The notes beneath the pieces are model-generated. The model did no database searches, was not told the origin of the DNA, and saw only the letters and a list, made by a program, of their open reading frames with translations. The position numbers were made by a program, and so were the translations under genes. From Methylomonas lenta (GTDB lineage: Bacteria > Pseudomonadota > Gammaproteobacteria > Methylococcales > Methylomonadaceae): a stretch of DNA of 64,000 nt. The stretch lies in assembly GCF_001644015.1 (NCBI RefSeq), contig NZ_LUUI01000066.1, forward strand, positions 1-64,000, given 5' to 3'. Below are positions 42,358 through 51,813 of the stretch, piece by piece (position 1 is the first letter of the stretch; each line of letters begins with the position of its first letter).

Positions 42358-44934
42358 ATGAAACAAAAACGACTCAGTTATATGCTGATTGTTTTGTCGG
42401 TTTTGACGTTCGCACTGGTTACACCCCAAGTGCATGCGGAGAAGTCACAAACCAAAGCCAGTAAAACTACTAGCAAAAAAACCCAGAAACCAACCAGTGC
42501 TTTGGAAATCACCGGTATCCTGGGCTCGCCTAGCGCCACCACCACCATCAACGGTAACCAACTTCCAGCGCCTGAACCGAAATTCGCCGGCGTTATCAAC
42601 AATGACGCTCTGACTTCGAAACCCTGGTGGGCCCCACGTATTGTGCCGCCCAAGCAAGCACCCAACGTGCTGCTGATCATCACCGATGACGCCGGCTTTG
42701 GCGTGCCCAGTACTTTTGGTGGCGTCATTCCGACCCCCGCTATGGATCGGATCGCAAATAACGGTCTGCGCTACAACAATATTCACTCTACCGCGCTGTG
42801 CTCACCGACCCGTGCCGCGCTGATTACCGGTCGGAACCATCACTCGGCCGGTTTTGGGGTAATTTCAGAACAATCCACCGGTTTCCCCGGCTATAACAGT
42901 ATCATCGCCGAGGATAAAGCCACTATCGGGCGGATTTTGCTTGATAACGGTTACGCCACTTCCTGGTTCGGCAAGGATCACAACACACCGGCGTTTGCTG
43001 CCAGTCAGGTTGGGCCTTTCAATCAATGGCCGACCGGCATGGGTTTTGAGTATTTCTACGGTTTTGTCGGTGGCGATTCTAACCAGTGGCAACCCAATCT
43101 ATTTCGCAACACCACTCAGATCTATCCGTTCGAAGGCAAGCCAGAGTGGAATCTGATTACAGGCATGGCTGATGATGCGATTGATTACCTGAATCGCATC
43201 AATCAAACGATGCCGGATAAGCCCTTTTTCCTCAAATACGCGCCAGGTGCTACGCATGCACCGCATCATCCAACCAAGGAGTGGGTAGAAAAGATTAGCA
43301 AGCTGCATCTGTTCGATCAAGGCTGGAATAAACTGCGTGAACAAATCTTCGAAAACCAGAAAAAGCTTGGCGTAATTCCGCAGGATACCCAATTGGAGGT
43401 TTGGCCGACGTCTGTCCTGAAAAACTGGGATGATTTGACTGCCGAGGAGCAAAAGCTCTATATCAAACAAGTGGAAGTGTTTGCCGCCTTTGCCGCTTAC
43501 AGCGATCATGAGATCGGACGTGTCATTCAAGCTGTCGAGGACATGGGTAAGCTTGATAACACGTTGATTATATACATCAACGGCGACAACGGCACCAGCG
43601 CCGAAGGTGGTCCGCTAGGCACACCCAACGAGGTTGCATTCTTCAATGGTGTCGCTGTGCCGGTGGCAGATCAAATGAAATGGTATGACGTCTGGGGTAC
43701 CGAGCAAACCTACAACCACATGTCGGCGGGTTGGTCTTGGGCTTTTGATACCCCGTTCACCTGGTTCAAGCAGAACGCATCCAAACTGGGCGGCATTCGC
43801 CAGAACATGGCGGTCTCATGGCCGGCACGTATCAAGGATAAAGGTGGTTTGCGTGAACAGTTCATGCATATAATTGACGTCGTGCCGACTATCCTTGAAG
43901 CCAGCGGCATCAAAGCCCCAGAGATGGTTGATGGCATCAAACAGGCACCGATCGAGGGTACCAGTTTTGCCTACACCTTCGACGCAAAAAATGCCAAGGA
44001 AGCTTCAAAGCACAAAACCCAGTATTTCGAGATGATGGGGCAATGGGCGCTGTATCACGAGGGCTGGTTACTGAGTACCAAGGTAAATCGCGCGCCGTGG
44101 GAGGCCTTTGGGGCCGCCAACCCCGACCCGCTCAACAACCAGGTGCTTGAACTCTACGACCTCAACACTGACTTCAGCCAGTCCAAGAACATAGCCGACC
44201 AGCATCCGGACAAAGTTAAACAAATGAAAAAGATGTTTATCGCCGAGGCTAAGAAATATCAGGTCTTCCCGATGGATGCCTCTGTGGCTGTCCGCGTCGT
44301 CGCTCCGCGTCCGAATATTACCGCCGGTCGCAGCGAGTTCGTTTATACCTATCCTATGGTCGGTCTGCCGCAGGGCGATTCGCCCTTCCTGCTCAACAGT
44401 TCCTACACCATCACGGCCGATATCGACGTCCCAGAAGGTGGTGCTGAAGGTATGATTCTGACCTCAGGTGGACGTTTTGCTGGCTATGGTTTTTACCTGC
44501 TGAAGGGTAAGCCTGTGTTTCTGTGGAATTTGATTGATCTGAAACGCATCAAGTGGGAAGGTCCCGATGCGCTAACGCCCGGAAAACACAGTTTGGAGTT
44601 CGACTTCAAATATGACGGTCTAGGTGTTGGTACACTTGCCTTCAACAACATGAGCGGGCTAGGCCGTCCTGGCACCGGCACGCTAAAAGTGGATGGCAAA
44701 GTGGTCGCCACTGAAACCATGCCACACACACTACCGATGATTCTGCAATGGGATGAGAGCTTCGACATCGGCTCCGACACGCTGACCGGCGTAAACGATG
44801 CCGACTACAAGCCGCCATTCGCCCTCACAGCCAAGCTTAACAAGCTGACGCTCAAAGTGGATCGCCCCCAATTGTCGCCCGAGGACATTAAGAAACTCGA
44901 AGCGGCGATGCGCGACAACAAGGCTAGCGAATAA
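42358..44934 (+). CDS. Large exported arylsulfatase
   Basis: The 858-residue protein follows GAGAGGAAA and has a signal peptide (cleavage near VHAEK). The sulfatase fold shows LLIITDDAGFG (metal Asp pair), the formylglycine motif LCSPTRAALITGR (Cys to be oxidised to FGly), GKDHN, THAPHHP and IYINGDNGTS. A C-terminal extension (about 640-858) is beta-rich (GRFAGYGFYLLKGKPVFLWN) and looks like a lectin-like accessory domain. Activity requires a formylglycine-generating enzyme (FGE) or anSME; neither is in the window. It is the last gene of the operon and is followed by a hairpin. Confidence 0.92.
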   Translation: MKQKRLSYMLIVLSVLTFALVTPQVHAEKSQTKASKTTSKKTQKPTSALEITGILGSPSATTTINGNQLPAPEPKFAGVINNDALTSKPWWAPRIVPPKQAPNVLLIITDDAGFGVPSTFGGVIPTPAMDRIANNGLRYNNIHSTALCSPTRAALITGRNHHSAGFGVISEQSTGFPGYNSIIAEDKATIGRILLDNGYATSWFGKDHNTPAFAASQVGPFNQWPTGMGFEYFYGFVGGDSNQWQPNLFRNTTQIYPFEGKPEWNLITGMADDAIDYLNRINQTMPDKPFFLKYAPGATHAPHHPTKEWVEKISKLHLFDQGWNKLREQIFENQKKLGVIPQDTQLEVWPTSVLKNWDDLTAEEQKLYIKQVEVFAAFAAYSDHEIGRVIQAVEDMGKLDNTLIIYINGDNGTSAEGGPLGTPNEVAFFNGVAVPVADQMKWYDVWGTEQTYNHMSAGWSWAFDTPFTWFKQNASKLGGIRQNMAVSWPARIKDKGGLREQFMHIIDVVPTILEASGIKAPEMVDGIKQAPIEGTSFAYTFDAKNAKEASKHKTQYFEMMGQWALYHEGWLLSTKVNRAPWEAFGAANPDPLNNQVLELYDLNTDFSQSKNIADQHPDKVKQMKKMFIAEAKKYQVFPMDASVAVRVVAPRPNITAGRSEFVYTYPMVGLPQGDSPFLLNSSYTITADIDVPEGGAEGMILTSGGRFAGYGFYLLKGKPVFLWNLIDLKRIKWEGPDALTPGKHSLEFDFKYDGLGVGTLAFNNMSGLGRPGTGTLKVDGKVVATETMPHTLPMILQWDESFDIGSDTLTGVNDADYKPPFALTAKLNKLTLKVDRPQLSPEDIKKLEAAMRDNKASE

Positions 44935-44956
44935 CATCGTTTCATTGGCAATATCC

Positions 44957-44988
44957 GTAGACCGTTCCGCATTGGGAGCGGTCTACGA
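44957..44988. terminator. Hairpin after the arylsulfatase gene, probable terminator
   Basis: CGTAGACCG (44957-44965) pairs perfectly with CGGTCTACG (44980-44988) around a 14-base loop. The following sequence is only moderately T-rich, so it could instead be a transcript-stabilising 3' structure. Confidence 0.55.
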
Positions 44989-45134
44989 TTTCACCTCCCC
45001 CATAAAAAGCGCGGCAAAGAGGCTGGCAAACGGCTTTGTTCCAAAATTGGCTGTCAACGCAGGCCAGCCTTTTCCCTCTTCTGCTCGTACTCAATGATGC
45101 AAATCAGCCCCTCTGGACACACCTTGCGTGGCAG

Positions 45135-46358
45135 TCAATACACTCGGATTTGCCCTCGCCTACCTTTAGGTACGACTACAATTCCGGATGGGCTAATATG
45201 ATAGTGTTCCCGATCAGCTGCAGGGTGATAGCCGATCACCGTGTCTGGTTCAATGAAATTATATCGACCAATGATGGCACGCCGAAGCCTGGAACCTCGG
45301 CTTATGACGCAGTAATCCATAATGATGCAGTCTTCTATATCGACATCGGGTTCTATCATGACCTCGTGTCGGATCACCGAATTACGAATATTGCCGCCAT
45401 TGACCACGCTTCCTCCGCCAATAATACAGTTTCGAATTTCACCACTAATGATTCTGGCTTCCGGCCCGAAATAATGATCCGAATAAATAGGCCAATCGGG
45501 ATTGAATGTATCGAACCGCGGCTGCAATCCAAGCAGATCCATATGAGCCGCATGATAGGACTCAAAGTTGCCGACATCGCGCCAATACGCCGGTTCTTCA
45601 TACGCTTTGACGCCCGATATGCGGTTAGCGGTGAAATCATAAGTACAGACCTTGTGCGTGCGCATCAACTTGGGTAGTACATCATGGCCGAAATCTTTTT
45701 CTCCTCCGGCATGCGCTTCCTCCAAAGCATCAATCAGCACCTGGGTTTTAAACAGGTAGTTACCCATTGAGGAAAGACAGTGTTGCGGATCGCCGGGAAT
45801 AGGCTGGGGTTGCGCGGGTTTTTCCTGAAAATCAATGATTCGCGACGAATTGTCCGGCGTGATGATGCCAAAGTTGTGTCCCTGAGCTAGAGGCACGGGC
45901 AAGGCTGCCACCGTCATATCGGCCTGGTGATCCAGGTGAAATTGAACCATTTGGCTAATGTCCATCCGATAGATGTGATCGGCGCCGAAGACCGCCACTA
46001 TGTCGGGACGGTGATGCTCTATCAACCCCAGGTTCTGATAGACCGCGTCAGCAGTACCCTGGAACCAGTCCGGACCGCCGCGCATCTGGGGCGGAACCAC
46101 CGTCACAAAATGGTCCGCAATGATATTCGAAACCGACCATGCGCGTCGTACGTGCTCTATCAATGATTGAGATTTGTACTGAACCAGCAAATAAATTGAG
46201 TGGATTTCGGAATTAACCAGATTGCTCAGTACAAAATCGACGAGACGGTAACGCCCGCCGAAGGGAACTGCCGGTTTTGATCGTTCTGCCGTGAGTGGGT
46301 TCAGGCGAGTGCCTTCGCCGCCAGCCAATACGATCGCCAGCACTTTTGGGATAGCCAT
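45135..46358 (-). CDS. glgC: Glucose-1-phosphate adenylyltransferase
   Basis: ATG 46358 (MAIPKVLAIVLAGGEGTRLN) is preferred over the frame opening at 46382. The 407-residue enzyme has the nucleotide-binding GGEGTRLNPLTAERSKPAVPFGG, FQGTADAVYQN, FGADHIYRMD, FQEKPAQPQ (sugar-phosphate site), AYWRDVG and a C-terminal left-handed beta-helix (IRNCIIGGGSVVNGG and similar hexapeptides). It makes ADP-glucose for glycogen synthesis and is usually allosterically controlled. No other glg gene is nearby. Confidence 0.94.
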   Translation of the reverse strand: MAIPKVLAIVLAGGEGTRLNPLTAERSKPAVPFGGRYRLVDFVLSNLVNSEIHSIYLLVQYKSQSLIEHVRRAWSVSNIIADHFVTVVPPQMRGGPDWFQGTADAVYQNLGLIEHHRPDIVAVFGADHIYRMDISQMVQFHLDHQADMTVAALPVPLAQGHNFGIITPDNSSRIIDFQEKPAQPQPIPGDPQHCLSSMGNYLFKTQVLIDALEEAHAGGEKDFGHDVLPKLMRTHKVCTYDFTANRISGVKAYEEPAYWRDVGNFESYHAAHMDLLGLQPRFDTFNPDWPIYSDHYFGPEARIISGEIRNCIIGGGSVVNGGNIRNSVIRHEVMIEPDVDIEDCIIMDYCVISRGSRLRRAIIGRYNFIEPDTVIGYHPAADREHYHISPSGIVVVPKGRRGQIRVY

Positions 46359-46435
46359 TTTGCCCTCCGATTCTAAAGTCAAATCCGCTTAAACTGAAAT
46401 ACATCGTCAGCTCTCTGTATATTGGTGATCACGAT

Positions 46436-46783
46436 TCAGGATCGAATCATGGTTAGGATCATCTTGAATTGCGTCAGCGCCTTAAGGCTGTGCGGCTGCT
46501 GCGCGGGTATCAGAATAATATCCCCGCCATTTAAGTGATTCGGTTTGCCTGCAATACTGACTTCCACTTCGCCTTCGAGCACCTGCACCAGGGCATCGAA
46601 TGGGGCCGTATGTTCGCTCAGGCCTTCGCCTTCGTCGAAGGCGAAGATAGTCACAGTACCCGTTTGCTTTTTGACAATTTCATGACTGACAACTGAGTCT
46701 TCCTGGTAGTTCACCAAGCCGGCGGCACTGATGATTTCGGCGCCGCTGATTCCTTTGGGTTTACGTGTATTTTCTGCTTGCAT
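46436..46783 (-). CDS. Cupin-domain protein
   Basis: ATG 46783 (MQAENTRKPKG) avoids an implausible N-terminal extension to 46837. The 115-residue single cupin has motif 1 GLSEHTAPFDALVQVLEGE (His, Glu) and motif 2 GGDIILIPAQQPHSL (His), giving a plausible metal site. Small cupins of this kind act as sensors or dioxygenase-like enzymes and the specific function is unknown. It follows the rubredoxin gene by 79 bp on the same strand. Confidence 0.85.
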   Translation of the reverse strand: MQAENTRKPKGISGAEIISAAGLVNYQEDSVVSHEIVKKQTGTVTIFAFDEGEGLSEHTAPFDALVQVLEGEVEVSIAGKPNHLNGGDIILIPAQQPHSLKALTQFKMILTMIRS

Positions 46784-46862
46784 AATTTTTTCCAATCTGA
46801 TTTTACCAAACGGGCAGACGCTCGATCTTAGCGACACCTATTATCATGAATAAAGTAATGGC

Positions 46863-47033
46863 TTATTCCATCAGTCTAAAGAAATCCTTAGGTGCGCCGC
46901 AGATCGGGCAGCACCAGTCATTCGGCATGTCGGCCCACAGGGTGCCGGGCGCAAGACCGCTATCGGGATCGCCCTTGGCTTCATCGTAGATATGCTCGCA
47001 TTCTCTGCACTGATATTTTTTAAAATCGGACAT
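46863..47033 (-). CDS. Rubredoxin
   Basis: A 56-residue frame from ATG 47033 to TAA 46863-46865 encodes MSDFKKYQCRECEHIYDEAK and, near its end, WADMPNDWCCPICGAPKDFF. The two Cys-x-x-Cys pairs (QCREC and CPICG) and the conserved GDP, G-x-LW and PNDW-CP elements are diagnostic of rubredoxins, which carry one Fe(Cys)4 centre and shuttle single electrons. GGAGAAA lies seven bases upstream of the ATG. In the NO-response neighbourhood it could donate electrons to a reductase, but no partner flavorubredoxin gene is present. Confidence 0.93.
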   Translation of the reverse strand: MSDFKKYQCRECEHIYDEAKGDPDSGLAPGTLWADMPNDWCCPICGAPKDFFRLME

Positions 47034-47132
47034 GCTGTTTCTCCTGGGTGGATTAGTGAATAAAAGCAGCTTAGATGCTGCTGTGCAAGGCCATACCTTG
47101 GAAGCCTATAAGACAAAAGGTTAACATCGTCT

Positions 47133-47714
47133 TCATCTTTCAAGTACCTCGCTTACTCGCCGCTTAAGCATAGGGAGTAAGGTCTTTTCGAACCACGGAT
47201 TGCGGCTCAGCCAAATATTGTTTCGTGGACTCGGATGTGGCAGAGGGATTATTTTCGGCCAATAAGATTGCCAGCTACGAACGGTCTCGGTCAACGACGC
47301 GCGTACGTCGTTGATGTGATACGCCTGTGCATACTGTCCAACAACCAGCGTAACGTCAACATGGCGCAGGTAATCGAGAAGTCGGCCGCGCCATGCCTCC
47401 GCGCATTCAGGCCGTGGCGGCAGGTCGCCGTGTTTACCCGTACCTGGAAAACAAAAACCTATCGGCAAAATGGCGATTTGTTGTGCGTCGTAAAAGACCT
47501 CGCGCGTCACCCCCATCCACTCACGCAAACGATCACCGCTGGCATCATCGAAAGGTATTCCTGATTCATGCACTTTTCTTCCGGGTGCCTGGCTGGCAAT
47601 CAATACACGAGCTTGCGGGTGCATTTGCAAAACGGGCCGCACGCCATGCGGTAAATGAGCCGCGCAAATAGAGCAGTCAGCTACTTCGGCTAGCAACGAG
47701 GCAAATGAATTCAT
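47133..47714 (-). CDS. Uracil-DNA glycosylase superfamily protein
   Basis: The 193-residue protein shows the UDG-like fold: VLIASQAPGRKVHESGIPFDD (motif 1 with the GxAPG-type loop), AILPIGFCFPG, TLVVGQYAQAYH and LPHPSPRNNIWL (motif 2 HPSPRN). An N-terminal CSICAAHLPHG carries two of the Cys seen in Fe-S UDGs, though the full four-Cys set is not visible. This subgroup (often called uracil-DNA glycosylase family protein) has members of unproven activity. It lies 99 bp upstream of the rubredoxin gene. Confidence 0.85.
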   Translation of the reverse strand: MNSFASLLAEVADCSICAAHLPHGVRPVLQMHPQARVLIASQAPGRKVHESGIPFDDASGDRLREWMGVTREVFYDAQQIAILPIGFCFPGTGKHGDLPPRPECAEAWRGRLLDYLRHVDVTLVVGQYAQAYHINDVRASLTETVRSWQSYWPKIIPLPHPSPRNNIWLSRNPWFEKTLLPMLKRRVSEVLER

Positions 47715-47870
47715 GGGCTGACTTGCCTAATCACGGACGCACAAGCAATCTTGTCTCGGGGCGAAGTTCGCGGGTAGTCAAAGCACAGATTATAGGCTGC
47801 CAGTGCTTTGAGCTGTTCGGTACTGCTGCCTGCATCTCTCGCCTGTACGGGTACATTGATCTTCCTCTCG

Positions 47871-48239
47871 CTAACGGAAAAGCCAGTCATTTTCCTGAAT
47901 CACCAGCGCCTGGTTATGTGCTTCGTCCTTTGCTGCATAGACGAGTGTCACGATGCCCTTGTCCAGCTCTTGCTTTAACAGCTGAATTTGCGCCTGATTA
48001 CCCTTGAGCTCATCCAGATAGCGGGCCTTAAACTCATGCCACCTGGCAGGATCATGATCAAACCATTTCCGCAGCTCCGTACTGGGAGCAATGTCTTTTA
48101 ACCACAGATCGATGCAGGCTTTTTCCTTGGTCAAACCGCGCGGCCAAAGCCTATCCACCAGGATGCGCCGGCCGTCATGCTTGTCAGCTTGGTCGTATAC
48201 CCTTTTAATCCTGAATCGATAATGTTCTGGCTGTTGCAT
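47871..48239 (-). CDS. DUF488-family protein
   Basis: The 122-residue protein has the DUF488 pattern: [63 protein letters not shown] and [18 protein letters not shown]. The [11 protein letters not shown] segment is the family hallmark. Biochemical function is unknown. Members often occur in stress and redox clusters. It lies 53 bp after the cupin gene on the same strand. Confidence 0.9.
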   Translation of the reverse strand: MQQPEHYRFRIKRVYDQADKHDGRRILVDRLWPRGLTKEKACIDLWLKDIAPSTELRKWFDHDPARWHEFKARYLDELKGNQAQIQLLKQELDKGIVTLVYAAKDEAHNQALVIQENDWLFR

Positions 48240-48292
48240 GATGGTATAGAGCAGCGTTATTTGAATAATTTGTCCGGCATGGCAATAACGGT

Positions 48293-48622
48293 TTAGGCTT
48301 TAAAGATGATAGTGAGTAACACCACAGAATCCAGCACAGCTTTCACGGCATGCGGTTCGTCCGGCATTAAATAAACGAGCTGGCCAGGTGTTAATGATTG
48401 GGTTGTCTGCATGGCTACAAACTCAATTTTTCCGCTTATGCAATGAACCACGATAGGCCCTGAAACTTTGTGATCTGCAAATTCTTTACCCGCCGCAAGA
48501 GCCAGGCGGACAAGTTCCATGTCATTTGTTTTCATAATGACTTTTGATTTTTCATTCGGGACGTCTTCTGCCCAAGTTGCCAGGTCAACAACTTCATTGG
48601 ATGATGCGTGATGTGTAGCCAT
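48293..48622 (-). CDS. Small cupin protein, NO-cluster member
   Basis: The 109-residue cupin has [20 protein letters not shown] (motif 1, with His and Glu but a divergent second His) and [17 protein letters not shown] (motif 2 His). This short form is often found with nitric-oxide or haem-protein genes as an accessory protein of unknown function. It is 94 bp downstream of norZ on the same strand, so it is probably in the NsrR-controlled transcript. Confidence 0.85.
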   Translation of the reverse strand: MATHHASSNEVVDLATWAEDVPNEKSKVIMKTNDMELVRLALAAGKEFADHKVSGPIVVHCISGKIEFVAMQTTQSLTPGQLVYLMPDEPHAVKAVLDSVVLLTIIFKA

Positions 48623-48716
48623 GACTCTTTCCTCATACGTTTAAACTTATCAAACACAAGCTAACAATCCGGCGACAAAAAAAGTCGCTACTTTCCCAAA
48701 CTAATTTTTACCAATT

Positions 48717-51014
48717 TCAAGCCTGCTCAAGCTGTCGATGCACATCCAGCCAAGCTTTGATGGATGCTATGAGCAACGGTACGGCACCCAATAGAATAAA
48801 TACCAAGTCACCGGGCAGTCTTAGCCATTCGATCAGGCGTGATCTTTCACTGCCGATGTAGTCAAGGCTGCGCGCATGCCAATAACCGTGCTGAACAACA
48901 TCCCAGACCTGCAACACGCCACCGGGGAACAAACTCATGATTAACATCAGAGCCAGACCGACGTTACTGCCCCAAAACCCGAGCTTAACGTATTTCTCGA
49001 TATCGACCCAGTGCGTATCACTGCTGGTCTGGCGCAACACAAATACCATTAAAGCCAACGCCAGCATGCCAAATACACCCATCATCGCAGCATGACCATG
49101 GTTAGGCGTCAACTGGGTGCCGACCTCATAGTAGCTGACGATAGGCAGGTTGATCAGAAAACCGAAAATGCCGGCGCCGACGAAGTTCCAGAAGCCGACA
49201 GCCATCAAAAAATAGAAGGTCCATTTATGCGGTATGGCGACTGATTTGCCGCAAACGTCGCAATCAGCCCGTGTGGTGCGGACAAAATCCCAGGCGTCCA
49301 GGGTTAGCAGTGTCAGCGGCACCACTTCCAGTACCGAGACCATGGCCGACATCGCCATGTTGACACTACTTTGGCCGGTAAAATACCAGTGATGGCCGGT
49401 GCCGATCAGGCCGCCGGCGAAATATAAAATGGCATCGAGGTAAATCACGCGTAGCGCAACATTAAGCCGGGTAAGTCCCAGTTGATAAAACAGCAGTGCC
49501 ACCAATGTGGTGGCGAAGAATTCAAAGAAACCTTCGACCCATAGATGAATGATCCAAAAACGCCAGGTATCGACCACAGTGAAGTTAGTCTTGGCGCCAT
49601 AAAAGACTGCCGGTATGTAGAACAGCGGAATGGCCAGGGAAGCCAATAGAAACAGTCTTATCAAAGGTAAGGCCACTGGCTCACACAAGGATTTCGGCTG
49701 CACTAATTTTAATAAAAGCGTAAACCAAACTAATAGACCGACGATCAATAAGTACTGCCACAGCCGGCCGAGTTCAAGGTATTCCCAACCCTGATTGCCG
49801 AACCAGAACCACCATTGACCCAGCATTTGAGAAATCCCCACCCACTCGCCTATCAGGCTGCCGCCTATGACCACGACGAAAGCAGCGAATAGCAGATTTA
49901 CCCAGCCGGCCAACCAGCGCGGTTCATCCTTGCGTAGCGATCGGCCGAGAAACAAGGCCGCGGCGACAAAGGCGGTGGCGATCCAGAAAACGGCTAGTTG
50001 CAGATGCCAGGTACGCGTCAGATTGCTGGGAAATATGGCCTCCAGTTCAAAGCCGTAAAAACTGCCGGGATCGGCGCGATAGTGTGCCGTTGCACCGCCC
50101 AACAAAGTCTGGGCAAGAAAAAGCAGTGCGACCACCACGAAAAATTTCACCAGTGCTAGCTGGCCGGCACTGGCTTGACCAGGCAGCAGATGGGGATGTA
50201 CATGCTGTCCGCTGCTAATCCAACCCAGATAATCGAATTTGCCAAACATCAACAGTACGATGCCAATGCCGGCCAGCAATACGATAAGACTCAATGCACT
50301 CCACAACAGTGCGCCGGGAACGGCGGTATTACCGACACTTGGGTCATACGGGAAATTGTTGGTATAGGAATAATTTTCATCGGGACGATTGGTTACCGAG
50401 GCCCAAGCTGTCCAGGTAACGAAGGCGGTAAACCGCTGTAATTCATTGGGATCGCTAATCAGGCCGCGCTGGAGCCCACCGTTACGTTCGGGGTTCAGAA
50501 AATAATCCGTCCAGTAAGCAATCTGCTTATGGTAAGCGGTTGTCTCCGCTTGAGTCAGACGCAGGGTTGCCTTGGCGGCATCATAATGATTGGTTTTTAG
50601 TTCGACTGCTGTTTGCGCATACACTGCCGCTAGCTGCCCGGATGTCAGTGCAAGCAGTGGCTGTTGGTATTGTTGCTGCGCAATGGCCGTGGCGGTATCT
50701 TCGCCGATACGGTGCAATGCCTCGGCCGAATAATCCGGCCCCAGATATGCACCATGGCCCCAGATACTGCCGTTATTCATCAATCCGTATTTAAGGAAGA
50801 TAGCCTGGCCCTCGCTGATGTCATCGCCGCTAAACAAGAGCACACCTTGCGCATCAAGCACCTGCGTGGGAATCGGCGGAGCGTTGTGATAGGCCAGTGA
50901 TGTGATGGCGATTAGTCCGGCAAAGCCCAGCACCATCACAATCAACACCGTGCGTAGCCACCAGGGAGAAAGTGCGGAATCCACTGTCGTTATGGGATGT
51001 GTGGCAACATTCAT
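48717..51014 (-). CDS. norZ: Quinol-dependent nitric oxide reductase (qNOR)
   Basis: ATG 51014 (MNVATHPITTVD) avoids overlap with the upstream reductase gene. The product of about 765 residues fuses a NorC-like N-terminal part (about 60-230, with GLMNNGSIWGHGAYLGPDYS) to the 12-helix NorB core. Metal ligands are present: IIHLWVEGFFE (FeB His and essential Glu), IGTGHHWYFTG (FeB His pair) and TPNHGHAAMMGV (haem ligands). It reduces 2 NO to N2O with electrons from the quinol pool. Retention of these His/Glu residues argues against a NO dismutase. It lies 16 bp after the FAD reductase gene. Confidence 0.94.
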   Translation of the reverse strand: MNVATHPITTVDSALSPWWLRTVLIVMVLGFAGLIAITSLAYHNAPPIPTQVLDAQGVLLFSGDDISEGQAIFLKYGLMNNGSIWGHGAYLGPDYSAEALHRIGEDTATAIAQQQYQQPLLALTSGQLAAVYAQTAVELKTNHYDAAKATLRLTQAETTAYHKQIAYWTDYFLNPERNGGLQRGLISDPNELQRFTAFVTWTAWASVTNRPDENYSYTNNFPYDPSVGNTAVPGALLWSALSLIVLLAGIGIVLLMFGKFDYLGWISSGQHVHPHLLPGQASAGQLALVKFFVVVALLFLAQTLLGGATAHYRADPGSFYGFELEAIFPSNLTRTWHLQLAVFWIATAFVAAALFLGRSLRKDEPRWLAGWVNLLFAAFVVVIGGSLIGEWVGISQMLGQWWFWFGNQGWEYLELGRLWQYLLIVGLLVWFTLLLKLVQPKSLCEPVALPLIRLFLLASLAIPLFYIPAVFYGAKTNFTVVDTWRFWIIHLWVEGFFEFFATTLVALLFYQLGLTRLNVALRVIYLDAILYFAGGLIGTGHHWYFTGQSSVNMAMSAMVSVLEVVPLTLLTLDAWDFVRTTRADCDVCGKSVAIPHKWTFYFLMAVGFWNFVGAGIFGFLINLPIVSYYEVGTQLTPNHGHAAMMGVFGMLALALMVFVLRQTSSDTHWVDIEKYVKLGFWGSNVGLALMLIMSLFPGGVLQVWDVVQHGYWHARSLDYIGSERSRLIEWLRLPGDLVFILLGAVPLLIASIKAWLDVHRQLEQA

Positions 51015-51030
51015 GGCGTTTAAGCCCTGA

Positions 51031-51753
51031 TCAGTAACCTGAGAACTCTTCCGTGCGGATGTTGTCTTCGTCGACGCCCGCTGCGCTGAGCATGTCACGC
51101 ATCGCCTTTACCATCGGTGCTGGTCCGTCTATGTAAAAAATGGGTAGCGTCAGATCATCGATGAACTTCAGCAGCATGGCTTTATTGATAAACCCGGTTT
51201 CGCCATGCCACTCGCGACTGGACTTTTCCATCTCGGCCATGGTGCCGACAAAGGTATAGTTTGGGTTGCTGGCGTGCGCCACGGACAAATCGTCCAGAAA
51301 GGCAGCATCTTCCGGTCTTCGATTCGCATAAAAAACCAGGATTCGGTGCGGCACCTGATCATGCACGGCTTGCAGCACTATGCTTCTGACCGGCGTGACG
51401 CCTATGCCGCCGGTCAGATAAACAGCCGGCACACTGGCTTTATTGTGCAGGGTGAACGAACCATAAGGCCCATCCAGCATTACCTCGGTACCGGGCTGCA
51501 TTTTTTTTAATACCCGCTTGAACGCCGTATCGCGCATACGGGCGGCAAAAATAAGCTCGTCTTCGTAAGGGGCGCTGGCAAACGAAAACGCTCGTGTGTC
51601 GCCTTCGGCATCGGTTTCCGCTGGATTTATCAGCGTCAGGTTGCCGAATTGACCTGCTTTGAAGCTTAATCCGGCAGGTTTTTCAAAATGAAACGCCATG
51701 GTTCCTTCAGCAATTTCGCGGTTGAACTTTAGTTTGACGGTGTATTTGGACAT
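51031..51753 (-). CDS. FAD/NAD(P)H-binding oxidoreductase (FNR family)
   Basis: The 240-residue protein is a stand-alone ferredoxin-NADP reductase-type module: FAD-binding FKAGQFGNLTLIN and TRAFSFASAP, the LDGPYGSFTL phosphate loop, VYLTGGIGVTPVRSI for NAD(P)H binding and the C-terminal FYIDGPAPMVKAMRDML. It has no iron-sulfur or globin domain. Between the truncated haemoglobin and qNOR genes, it most likely re-reduces the globin or passes electrons to the quinone pool in NO detoxification. Confidence 0.88.
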   Translation of the reverse strand: MSKYTVKLKFNREIAEGTMAFHFEKPAGLSFKAGQFGNLTLINPAETDAEGDTRAFSFASAPYEDELIFAARMRDTAFKRVLKKMQPGTEVMLDGPYGSFTLHNKASVPAVYLTGGIGVTPVRSIVLQAVHDQVPHRILVFYANRRPEDAAFLDDLSVAHASNPNYTFVGTMAEMEKSSREWHGETGFINKAMLLKFIDDLTLPIFYIDGPAPMVKAMRDMLSAAGVDEDNIRTEEFSGY

Positions 51754-51813
51754 GGCGAACTCCCCTTGCTTTTGTTAATAAAGCGCACAAATATAGCCGC
51801 AAGCACAAACGCT

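Noticed and set aside
42378-44937. Minus-strand ORFs of 75-143 codons
   Set aside because: Antisense to the arylsulfatase gene with no protein-family features.
45036-45677. 213-codon plus-strand ORF
   Set aside because: Lies antisense to the well-conserved 3' half of glgC; its sequence has no family features.
46871-47143. 90-codon minus-strand ORF
   Set aside because: Out-of-frame reading of the rubredoxin gene, which is the true frame at 46863-47033.
48717-51014. Nitric oxide dismutase instead of qNOR
   Set aside because: The FeB histidines, the essential glutamate and the haem-ligand HGH motif are all retained, as in genuine quinol NO reductases.
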